Below, piece by piece: positions 1 through 5,039 of a stretch of 5,042 nucleotides of DNA. Below the pieces are notes generated by a model, which was not told the origin of the DNA, did not search any database, and saw only the letters and a list, made by a program, of their open reading frames with translations. The DNA lies in assembly GCA_021767845.1 (NCBI GenBank), contig JAASSQ010000220.1:1-5042 (forward strand), given 5' to 3'. Made by a program: the position numbers and the translations under genes. Origin of the DNA: Roseovarius sp. (lineage in GTDB: Bacteria; Pseudomonadota; Alphaproteobacteria; Rhodobacterales; Rhodobacteraceae). The stretch's first letter is position 1. The number at the start of each line of letters is the position of its first letter.

Positions 1-78
1 CCTGTGCCTTTTCAAACTCAATCTTCTGTGGGAAACAGTGTCTGTTGAGGAATGCACAACGCGACCGTTTGCGCGCAG

Positions 79-85
79 GGAAGGG
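79..85 (+). promoter_or_regulatory. Ribosome binding site deciding the LysR start
   Basis: A GGGAAGG-type purine run lies 6 bases before ATG 92. The competing ATG at 38 has only a weaker match (GGGAAA) just upstream, and the residues it would add are not family-like. This supports the shorter protein. Confidence 0.55.
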
Positions 86-91
86 CCGAAG

Positions 92-973
92 ATGGACAAC
101 TGGGACGAGATCCGCACCGCCTATAACGTCGCCAAGGTTGGCACCGTCAGCGGCGCGGCCGAGGTGCTGGGCGTGCATCACGCCACGGTCATCCGCCATA
201 TCGACGCGCTGGAGGACAGGCTTGGCGTCAAGCTGTTCCAGCGGCACGCGCGCGGCTATACCCCCACCGAGGCGGGCACCGACCTGTTGCGCGTGGCGCA
301 GGCCACCGACGACCAATTCGCGCAGCTTGCAGGCCGCATCAAGGGGCGCGGCAACGACGTGTCGGGCGAACTGGTCGTGACCTCGCTTGGCGGGTTCAGT
401 CACCTTCTGGTGCCGGTGCTGGCCGATTTCCAGGCCGATTTCCCGGACCTGGTGGTGCGCTACCTGACCGGGGATCGCTTGTTCCGGCTGGAATACGGCG
501 AGGCGCATGTCGCGATCCGCGCCGGTGCCGTGCCCGACCAGCCCGACAACGTGGTGCAGCCCTTTTTCAAGCAGAAGATCACGCTGTTCGCCTCGGACAT
601 CTATATCCGGCGCCACGGCCTGCCCGAGACCGAGGCTGATCTGCCCGCGCACCGTTTCGTGGGCGCCGACGACCCGAATTCGCGCGCGCCGTTCTTTCGC
701 TGGATGCGCGAGGCGATCCCGGCCGACAACATCGTCTTTCGCAGCGGCGACGTGCACGCGCAGCGCCGCGCAATCAAGGAGGGGGCGGGCATCGGCTTCA
801 TGTCGCGGTTGCAGGCGCGCGAAATGGGCGGCCTGACCGAGGTGCTGCCCCCGCGCGAGGATTGGTCGGCGCCCCTGTGGCTGGTCACGCATATGGATTT
901 GCACCGCACCACCAAGGTGCAGGCGTTCCTGACCTTTCTGAAGCAACGCGCCGAGGGCTGGGACGAGGTATGA
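92..973 (+). CDS. LysR-type transcriptional regulator
   Basis: A 293-residue DNA-binding regulator of the LysR family, probably acting in the cytoplasm as a tetramer (family knowledge). Residues about 5-63 form the N-terminal winged helix-turn-helix: the segment GTVSGAAEVLGVHHATVIRH followed by IDALEDRLGVKLFQR and GYTPTEAG is the classic LysR signature. Residues about 92-290 fit the periplasmic-binding-protein-like effector domain, with recognisable blocks at GELVVTS (92-98), YGEAHVAIRAGAVPDQP (135-151) and GAGIGFMSR (231-239). I chose ATG 92 because it is preceded by a purine-rich AGGGAAGGG (77-85) and gives the usual family length. An upstream ATG at 38 would add 18 residues that do not look like LysR sequence. 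Its stop overlaps the start of the transporter gene, so the two are probably one unit and it may control that transporter. The effector and targets are unknown. Family assignment is firm; role is inferred. Confidence 0.93.
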   Translation: MDNWDEIRTAYNVAKVGTVSGAAEVLGVHHATVIRHIDALEDRLGVKLFQRHARGYTPTEAGTDLLRVAQATDDQFAQLAGRIKGRGNDVSGELVVTSLGGFSHLLVPVLADFQADFPDLVVRYLTGDRLFRLEYGEAHVAIRAGAVPDQPDNVVQPFFKQKITLFASDIYIRRHGLPETEADLPAHRFVGADDPNSRAPFFRWMREAIPADNIVFRSGDVHAQRRAIKEGAGIGFMSRLQAREMGGLTEVLPPREDWSAPLWLVTHMDLHRTTKVQAFLTFLKQRAEGWDEV

Positions 974-1857
974 CCGAGGCGCTGCGCGGCCATCTGGCCA
1001 TGCTGACCTTCTCGGCGCTGATCGCCGGGTCGTTCGCGCTCGGCTCGCTGGCCAGTCCGCATATCGCCTCGACCGCGATGAACGCGGTGCGCTTTGCGCT
1101 GGCCGCGTTGATCCTGGGCGTGGCGGCGCAGGCGCGCGTGGGCCTGTCGGCGGCGCAGTTCCGCGCGCCGTGGCGGTTCGTGGTGCTGGGCGGGCTGATG
1201 GGGTTCTACTTCGTCACCATGTTCGAAGGGTTGAAAACCGCGCCGCCCGTCAGCCTCTCGGCGGTGTTCACCCTGATGCCGGTGGTGGCCGGGGGCTTCG
1301 GGTATCTCCTCATGCGGCAGGTGATGACGCGGCGCATGGCGCTGGCGCTGAGCATCGGGGCGCTGGGCGCGCTCTGGGTGATCTTCCGCGCCGACCTGGG
1401 GGCGTTCCTGGCCTTCGAGGTGGGGCCGGGCGTGGCGATATACTTCGCGGGCTGCGTGGCCCATGCGCTTTACACGCCGCTGGTGCCGCGCCTCAATCGC
1501 GGCGAAAGCCCGATCGTCTTTTCCTTCGGCGCGCTGGTGGCGGCGACGGCGATGATCGTGGCGGCCGGCTGGGGCGATATCCGCGCCACCGACTGGGCCA
1601 ACCTGCCGGCGATCGTCTGGATCACCATTGCCTACACCGCGGCGATGGCCACGGCGCTGACCTTCGTGCTGCTGCAATACGCCTCGCTGCGCCTGCCCAG
1701 CGCCAAGGTCATGGCCTATACCTATCTCACGCCGGTCTGGGTGATCGGCTGGCTGGTGGCGCTCGGCCAGGGGCTTGCGCCCGTCAAGCTGTTGCCGGGG
1801 GTGGGGCTGATCGGGGTGGCGCTGGTGCTGCTGCTCAAGGACGAGCACCCGGCCTGA
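970..1857 (+). CDS. EamA/DMT-family membrane transporter (10 TM)
   Basis: A 295-residue inner-membrane protein of the drug/metabolite transporter superfamily, likely an exporter of a small metabolite; the substrate cannot be told. Two EamA repeats are visible: residues about 8-138 and about 152-290, each with around five hydrophobic segments (for example 9-27, 37-54, 68-86, 95-115, 123-139, then 153-171, 181-200, 212-237, 245-265, 274-290). Repeat 1 ends with the typical AVFTLMPVVAG segment (98-108), and repeat 2 has the matching MAYTYLTPVWVIGW (248-261). The acidic residue usually found in the LGE motif after the last-but-one helix is a glutamine here (LGQ, 265-267). ATG 970 overlaps the LysR stop (ATGA, 970-973), which implies translational coupling. 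An in-frame ATG at 862 lies inside the LysR gene and would add 36 non-membrane residues, so I rejected it. The 3' end converges on the ArsR gene 7 bases away. Confidence 0.92.
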   Translation: MTEALRGHLAMLTFSALIAGSFALGSLASPHIASTAMNAVRFALAALILGVAAQARVGLSAAQFRAPWRFVVLGGLMGFYFVTMFEGLKTAPPVSLSAVFTLMPVVAGGFGYLLMRQVMTRRMALALSIGALGALWVIFRADLGAFLAFEVGPGVAIYFAGCVAHALYTPLVPRLNRGESPIVFSFGALVAATAMIVAAGWGDIRATDWANLPAIVWITIAYTAAMATALTFVLLQYASLRLPSAKVMAYTYLTPVWVIGWLVALGQGLAPVKLLPGVGLIGVALVLLLKDEHPA

Positions 1858-1864
1858 GGGGGGG

Positions 1865-2227
1865 CTAGGGTCCGTCGCCGGGGCCCGCATCCGGGCCCGC
1901 GCCGCGCTCGGACAGCTCGGTTTCGAGGAACTTCTCGAACGCGTCGAGGTTCACCGCCTCGAACTGGCCGAAGCTCTGCATCCAGATCGAGGCGTCGCGC
2001 AGCGCGTCGGGTTCCAGCTTGCACCACTTCACCCGGCCGCGCCGTTCCTGGCTGATGAGCCCCGCGCGCGTGAGGATGCCGAGATGCTTGGAAATGGCCG
2101 CAAGGCTCATGTCGAAGGGATCGGCCACGTCGGTCACGGCCATGTCGTCTTCCAGAAGCATCGACAGGATGGCCCGCCGGGTGGGGTCGGCCAGCGCGTG
2201 GAAGGTGATATCGAGCCGCTCGGACAT
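1865..2227 (-). CDS. ArsR-family winged-helix transcriptional regulator
   Basis: A 120-residue cytoplasmic repressor-type protein of the ArsR/SmtB superfamily. The hallmark ITFHALADPTRRAILSML occupies residues about 7-24. The helix-turn-helix follows (VTDVADPFDMSLAAISKH, 31-48, then LGILTRAGLI, 49-58), and the wing is RRGRVKWCKLEPD (62-74). There is one cysteine (C69) and no ELCVCDL-like metal-binding motif, so it is probably not a metal sensor. It resembles the ArsR branch often paired with SRPBCC-domain or glyoxalase-like genes, but no such partner is present. I prefer ATG 2227 (MSERLD) because it gives the usual length and leaves a perfect inverted repeat (2259-2274) in the upstream region. 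In-frame ATGs at 2236 (+3 residues) and 2293 (+22 residues) are possible; the latter has a GGGGCGGA-like ribosome site and would put the repeat inside the coding region. The C-terminal tail (about 109-120) is Gly/Pro/Asp-rich and looks disordered. It diverges from atpI. Confidence 0.88.
   Translation of the reverse strand: MSERLDITFHALADPTRRAILSMLLEDDMAVTDVADPFDMSLAAISKHLGILTRAGLISQERRGRVKWCKLEPDALRDASIWMQSFGQFEAVNLDAFEKFLETELSERGAGPDAGPGDGP
1881..1898. terminator. Possible hairpin between convergent genes
   Basis: A perfect 7+7 inverted repeat, GGGCCCG-CATC-CGGGCCC, begins 24 bases after the transporter stop and lies inside the 3' end of the converging ArsR gene. All seven pairs are G-C and the loop is 4 bases, so an RNA copy would fold strongly. 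There is no T-run on either side, so it is not a canonical intrinsic terminator. It could pause polymerase or stabilise the 3' end of the LysR-transporter mRNA. The repeat may also simply reflect the Gly/Pro codons it encodes on the minus strand. Confidence 0.35.
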
Positions 2228-2258
2228 GGCCGCCATTAAGCGCCGTGCGCGGCTATCG

Positions 2259-2274
2259 TCAACCGTTTGGTTGA
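2259..2274. promoter_or_regulatory. Inverted repeat, likely ArsR autoregulatory operator
   Basis: TCAACC-GTTT-GGTTGA is a perfect 6+6 inverted repeat with a 4-base centre. It lies 32 bases upstream of the preferred ArsR start, and AT dinucleotides at 2255-2256 and 2277-2278 extend the symmetry. Dimeric ArsR proteins bind imperfect palindromes of this size at their own promoters. On the minus strand the repeat runs into TTGACG (2262 down to 2257), a good -35 hexamer, so binding would block that promoter. No good -10 follows: at 17 bases the sequence is TTAATG, a weak match. The operator role is inferred from position and symmetry. Confidence 0.5.
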
Positions 2275-2399
2275 ATATGGCCTTTCGCGTCATTTCCGCC
2301 CCGCGCGCGCTGCGGCAGAATATCCCCGCCTTGAGCGCGCTTGCGAAAGGTTCGTGATTTCAAAGACTTAATGTGTCTCCGCCACCCCGCCCCGCGCGC

Positions 2400-2428
2400 T
2401 TGACTCACGCGCCCCCCGCGCATAGCAA
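2400..2428 (+). promoter_or_regulatory. Candidate promoter of the atp (Fo) operon
   Basis: TTGACT (2400-2405, five of six to the sigma-70 consensus) is followed after 17 bases by TAGCAA (2423-2428, three of six). A degenerate -10 with a good TTG-containing -35 is common in Rhodobacterales housekeeping promoters. Transcription would start near 2435, leaving a leader of about 20 bases before the atpI ribosome site and GTG. The -35 overlaps GACTC (2402-2406), a GANTC methylation site. No better promoter was found between the ArsR gene and atpI. Confidence 0.45.
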
Positions 2429-2443
2429 AGGCGCAACCGTTCC

Positions 2444-2449
2444 AAGGGG
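2444..2449 (+). promoter_or_regulatory. Ribosome binding site deciding the atpI GTG start
   Basis: AAGGGG ends 8 bases before GTG 2458, the right distance. The alternative in-frame GTG at 2449 would overlap this sequence and have no usable site of its own, so 2458 is preferred. Confidence 0.65.
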
Positions 2450-2457
2450 TGAAATCC

Positions 2458-2820
2458 GTGACAGATCCCGACGAAAGCGAGCGCCTGGCGCAGCTTGAGG
2501 CAAGGATCAAGGCGCTGAAGGACAAGGCTGCGCCCAAGCACCACTCCGAGGAACATTACAGCCAGGCGCAGGTTGCCTGGCGCATGGTGACGGAACTGGT
2601 GGCCGGTCTGATGATCGGTTTCGGCATGGGATACGGGCTGGACAGCCTGTTCGGGACGATCCCGATCTTTCTCGTGCTGTTCACATTGCTGGGGCTGGCC
2701 GCGGGCATCAAGACGATGATGCGCAGCGCACAGGAGATCCAGCGCGACGAACTGGCCCAAGAGGCCAAAGACACATCGCCCGACACGGGCGGCGACGAGA
2801 GGACGAAAGATGGCGACTGA
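2458..2820 (+). CDS. atpI: ATP synthase Fo-associated protein AtpI
   Basis: A 120-residue small membrane protein of the AtpI/AtpZ family, first gene of the Fo operon. In other bacteria this family assists c-ring assembly and has been linked to Mg2+ uptake; it is not a structural subunit (family knowledge). Residues 1-39 are charged, with a helical stretch ERLAQLEARIKALKDK (7-22). Two membrane hairpin helices follow: about 43-64 (MVTELVAGLMIGFGMGYG, with helix-packing glycines) and about 68-86 (IPIFLVLFTLLGLAAGIK). The segment DSLFGTIP (62-69) between them is typical. The tail from about 95 is hydrophilic and acidic. It starts with GTG at 2458, giving the VTDPDESE-type N-terminus. Its last 11 bases overlap atpB, implying translational coupling. 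Confidence 0.93.
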   Translation: MTDPDESERLAQLEARIKALKDKAAPKHHSEEHYSQAQVAWRMVTELVAGLMIGFGMGYGLDSLFGTIPIFLVLFTLLGLAAGIKTMMRSAQEIQRDELAQEAKDTSPDTGGDERTKDGD

Positions 2821-3565
2821 AGCGCAGGGCGAAGAAGGCGGTCTGGTTTTTCACCCGATGGATCAGTTCATCGTGAAGCCGCTGTTCGGCGACGGCCCGG
2901 TGGGCCTGTTCACGATCACCAACGTCACTCTGTGGATGGCGATCACCGTGGTCGCGGTCATCGCGTTGATGGTGCTGGGTACCTCGGGCCGCGCGACCAT
3001 TCCGGGCCGGATGCAGTCCATCGGCGAGCTGGCCTACGGCTTCATCTACAAGATGGTCGAGGACGTGGCCGGCAAGGATGCCGTGGCCTTCTTCCCCTAC
3101 ATCATGACGCTGTTCATGTTCATCGTCTTTGCCAACTTCCTCGGGCTGGTCCCGATGTCGTTCACCACGACCTCGCATTTCGCGGTGACCGTGCTGCTGG
3201 CGCTGCTGGTCTTCGTCACGGTGACGGTGGTGGGCTTCGTCAAGAACGGCGCGGCCTTCCTGGGGCTCTTCTGGGTCAGCAGCGCGCCGCTGGCGCTGCG
3301 CCCGGTCCTGGCCGTGATCGAGATCATTTCCTACTTCGTCCGTCCGGTCAGCCACTCGATCCGTCTTGCCGGCAACCTGATGGCGGGCCACGCGGTGATC
3401 AAGGTGTTCGCAGGCTTCGCCGCGATCGCCGCCGTCAGCCCTCTGTCGGTCGTCGCGATCACCGCGATGTACGGTCTCGAAGTCCTGGTGTCCTTCATCC
3501 AGGCCTATGTCTTCACGATCCTGACCTGCGTGTACCTGAAGGATGCCCTGCATCCGTCGCACTAA
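2810..3565 (+). CDS. atpB: F-type ATP synthase subunit a
   Basis: A 251-residue inner-membrane subunit a of the Fo sector, which supplies the two proton half-channels beside the c-ring. The conserved SIRLAGNLMAGH block (183-194) carries the essential stator arginine, R185 (E. coli R210 by alignment). Q231 in FIQAYVFTILTCVYL (229-243) matches E. coli Q252. H194 and E224 sit where E. coli has E219 and H245: the His/Glu pair is swapped, as in mitochondria and many non-enteric bacteria. The N-terminal HPMDQFIVKPL (15-25) and the LFMFIVFANFLGLVP block (101-115) are also typical, and hydrophobic segments fit five to six membrane helices. ATG 2810 is preceded by GAGAGGA (2797-2803) within the atpI 3' end and overlaps atpI by 11 bases. 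Length is normal for alphaproteobacteria, and a 54-base gap follows before atpE. Confidence 0.97.
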   Translation: MATEAQGEEGGLVFHPMDQFIVKPLFGDGPVGLFTITNVTLWMAITVVAVIALMVLGTSGRATIPGRMQSIGELAYGFIYKMVEDVAGKDAVAFFPYIMTLFMFIVFANFLGLVPMSFTTTSHFAVTVLLALLVFVTVTVVGFVKNGAAFLGLFWVSSAPLALRPVLAVIEIISYFVRPVSHSIRLAGNLMAGHAVIKVFAGFAAIAAVSPLSVVAITAMYGLEVLVSFIQAYVFTILTCVYLKDALHPSH

Positions 3566-3605
3566 GGGTCGGCCGCAATCCCAATCTATCGAAACTTCCA
3601 ATCGT

Positions 3606-3612
3606 AAGGAGA
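3606..3612 (+). promoter_or_regulatory. Strong Shine-Dalgarno of atpE
   Basis: AAGGAGA lies 7 bases before ATG 3620, a near-perfect anti-16S match and the best ribosome site in the window. The surrounding 54-base gap after atpB is relatively A/T-rich and shows no strong fold, so the site should be accessible. This fits the need for roughly ten or more c subunits per complex. Confidence 0.75.
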
Positions 3613-3619
3613 ATACATC

Positions 3620-3844
3620 ATGGAAGGCGAACTCGCACATATCGGCGCTGGTCTGGCTGCAATCGGTTCCGGCGCAGCCGCAATCGGTGTGGGCACCGTG
3701 GCAGGCAACTTCCTGTCGGGCGCACTGCGCAACCCCTCGGCCGCTGCCGGCCAGACCGCGACCCTGTTCATCGGTATCGCATTCGCAGAAGCACTGGGCA
3801 TCTTCTCGTTCCTGGTCGCTCTGCTGCTGATGTTCGCCGTCTAA
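3620..3844 (+). CDS. atpE: F-type ATP synthase subunit c
   Basis: A 74-residue proteolipid that oligomerises into the proton-driven c-ring of Fo in the inner membrane. Helix 1 (about 6-34) carries the glycine-rich packing motif with G16, G18, G23, G25 and G29. The polar loop ALRNPSA (35-41), which contacts the F1 central stalk, contains the conserved R37-N38-P39. Helix 2 (about 46-72) has the proton-carrying carboxylate E57 in GIAFAEALGIFSF (52-64). The motif around E57 lacks the extra polar ligands expected of a sodium-binding c subunit, so proton coupling is expected. The sequence is typical of Rhodobacterales; as I recall it, Rhodobacter capsulatus subunit c is a few residues longer near the N-terminus. 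A strong Shine-Dalgarno precedes it and a stable hairpin follows 25 bases after the stop. Confidence 0.97.
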   Translation: MEGELAHIGAGLAAIGSGAAAIGVGTVAGNFLSGALRNPSAAAGQTATLFIGIAFAEALGIFSFLVALLLMFAV

Positions 3845-3869
3845 GCCTTACGGAACCTTTCCTTACGCG

Positions 3870-3899
3870 CGGGCGGCCTGCCATGATGCGGGCCGCCCG
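3870..3899 (+). terminator. Stable intergenic hairpin between atpE and atpX
   Basis: CGGGCGGCC (3870-3878) and GGCCGCCCG (3891-3899) are perfectly complementary. The stem extends inward by one G-U and two G-C pairs to give about 12 pairs around the 6-base loop CATGAT (3882-3887). No T-run follows (the next bases are ATAGTGAG), so it is not a classic intrinsic terminator. Because atpX and atpF lie downstream in the same orientation, I read it as a partial terminator or an RNA-processing/stability element that protects the atpE 3' end. Either would raise c over b/b'. The fold is visible in the sequence; the function is inferred. Confidence 0.6.
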
Positions 3900-3930
3900 A
3901 TAGTGAGACCCAGTTCCGACGGAGGACGCC

Positions 3931-4476
3931 ATGGCGACCGAAACAACCGGGGCAACCGCAAGCACGTGTGTCGTTGACGGCTCGGCCGTCGGGATGCCGC
4001 AACTGTGCTTCGACTGGTGGCCCAACCAGATCTTCTGGCTCACGGTCACGCTGGTCGTGATCTTCTTTGTCCTGTCGCGGATCGCGCTGCCGCGCATCGC
4101 CGCCGTTCTGGCCGAACGCAAGGGCACCATCACCAACGATCTCGCCGCCGCCGAGGACCTCAAGGCCAAGGCCGTGGAGGCCGAGGAAGCCTATAACAAG
4201 GCCCTCGCCGACGCCCGCGCCCAGGCGCAGGAGATCATCGCCGAAGCCAAGGCCGAAATTCAGGCCGACCTCGATGACGCGACCGCGAAGGCGGATGCCG
4301 AAATCGCCGCCAAGCTGGCCGAAAGCGAGAAAAAGATCGCCGAAATCCGCGAAAGCGCGATGGACAGCGTCAAGGAGGTGGCCAAGGACACCGCCAAGGA
4401 ACTCGTGGCCGCGATGGGGGGCAAGGCCGATGGCCGGACCGTCACCTCGGCTGTCAACGCTCGGATGAAGGGGTAA
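3931..4476 (+). CDS. atpX: F-type ATP synthase subunit b' (second b subunit)
   Basis: A 181-residue b' subunit that pairs with b to form the peripheral stalk linking Fo to F1. Residues 1-30 form a short periplasmic N-terminus, including GMPQLCFDWWPNQIFW (21-36). The single membrane helix is about 34-52 (IFWLTVTLVVIFFVLSRIA), followed by the conserved LPRIAAVLAERKGTI (53-67). Residues about 68-165 are a long, highly charged Ala/Glu/Lys-rich helix of the right-handed coiled-coil type used by b/b' dimers. There are two cysteines, C13 and C26, both predicted periplasmic. ATG 3931 has GGAGGA (3921-3926) at good spacing. Starting at M22 would lose this site, so the long form is preferred. The gene is also called atpG or atpF2 in databases. 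The 86-base upstream gap holds a strong hairpin, and atpF follows 5 bases downstream. Confidence 0.95.
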   Translation: MATETTGATASTCVVDGSAVGMPQLCFDWWPNQIFWLTVTLVVIFFVLSRIALPRIAAVLAERKGTITNDLAAAEDLKAKAVEAEEAYNKALADARAQAQEIIAEAKAEIQADLDDATAKADAEIAAKLAESEKKIAEIRESAMDSVKEVAKDTAKELVAAMGGKADGRTVTSAVNARMKG

Positions 4477-4481
4477 GCGCC

Positions 4482-5039
4482 ATGAAACGTATCGCTACGC
4501 TGATCGCGCTGTTCTCGGCCAGCCCCGCGCTGGCCGCGTCCGGCCCCTTCTTCTCGCTGTCGAACACCGATTTCGTGGTGACGCTCGGCTTCCTGCTGTT
4601 CATCGGTGTGCTGATCTATTTCAAGGTGCCGTCGCTCCTGGCCGGCATGCTGGACAAGCGCGCCGAGGGCATCAAGGCGGAGCTGGACGAGGCCCGCGCC
4701 CTGCGAGAGGAGGCACAGACACTGCTTGCGGGATATGAGCGCAAGCAGAAGGAAGTGCAGGAACGCTCCGAGCGGATCATCTCGCACGCCAAGCAGGAGG
4801 CCGTCGAGGCCGCCGAGCAGGCCAAGCAGGATCTGAAGGACTCGATCGCGCGCCGCATGCGTGCCGCCGAGGACCAGATCGCCTCGGCCGAGGCCAACGC
4901 CGTCAAGGAAGTCCGCGACGAGGCGATCCGCGTTGCCGTGGCTGCGGCCAAGGATGTCGTCGCCAAGCAGATGACCGCCGCCGAGGCGAACAAGCTGATC
5001 GACGACGCCATCGCGGACGTGGACGCCAAGCTGCACTGA
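4482..5039 (+). CDS. atpF: F-type ATP synthase subunit b
   Basis: A 185-residue b subunit, partner of b' in the peripheral stalk. Residues 1-19 look like a cleavable secretory signal: positively charged K2-R3, the hydrophobic core IATLIALFSASP, then ALA-A (16-19), with cleavage expected near residue 18 or 19. The mature part begins SGPFFSLSNTDFVV, then one membrane helix at about 30-48 (FVVTLGFLLFIGVLIYFKVP). The segment LLAGMLDKRAEGIKAELDEA (52-71) begins the long cytoplasmic helix. From about 65 to 170 it is an Ala/Glu/Lys/Arg-rich coiled coil that would reach F1 and bind delta. ATG 4482 follows the atpX stop by 5 bases. GAAGGGG, its ribosome site, lies in the last codons of atpX (4467-4473), so translation is probably coupled. 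The gene is complete; the window ends 3 bases after its TGA, so any terminator is out of view. Confidence 0.95.
   Translation: MKRIATLIALFSASPALAASGPFFSLSNTDFVVTLGFLLFIGVLIYFKVPSLLAGMLDKRAEGIKAELDEARALREEAQTLLAGYERKQKEVQERSERIISHAKQEAVEAAEQAKQDLKDSIARRMRAAEDQIASAEANAVKEVRDEAIRVAVAAAKDVVAKQMTAAEANKLIDDAIADVDAKLH

Noticed and set aside
26..38. CTGT-N5-ACAG repeat upstream of the LysR gene as a possible operator
   Set aside because: Only 4-base arms without further symmetry; easily due to chance.
38..91. Upstream ATG that would lengthen the LysR protein by 18 residues
   Set aside because: The added residues do not resemble LysR N-termini, and ATG 92 has a suitable ribosome site and gives normal length.
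601..1890. Long minus-strand open frame (429 codons) across the LysR and transporter genes
   Set aside because: Its product is dominated by Arg, His, Gln and Gly with no domain, the usual antisense shadow of GC-rich coding DNA. The plus-strand genes there have clear family motifs.
2364..2378. AGAC-N7-GTCT repeat upstream of atpI, and nearby TTGAGC/TTGCGA as other promoters
   Set aside because: Arms are only 4 bases, and neither hexamer has a plausible -10 at 16-18 bases.
2449..2457. GTG 2449 as the atpI start
   Set aside because: It lies inside the only good ribosome site (2444-2449); GTG 2458 is correctly spaced.
2708..3640. Minus-strand open frame of 310 codons opposite atpB
   Set aside because: Low-complexity Asp/Arg/His-rich product lying opposite an unmistakable subunit a; a shadow frame.
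3870..3899. Calling the atpE-atpX hairpin a full intrinsic terminator that ends the operon
   Set aside because: No T-run follows, and atpX and atpF downstream belong to the same complex; only a partial effect is supported.
2932..3903. Plus-strand open frame of 323 codons over atpB and atpE
   Set aside because: Arg/Gly-rich out-of-frame translation that runs through two well-recognised genes.
4260..5036. Minus-strand open frame of 258 codons opposite atpX and atpF
   Set aside because: No recognisable family; the opposite strand encodes conserved b' and b subunits.
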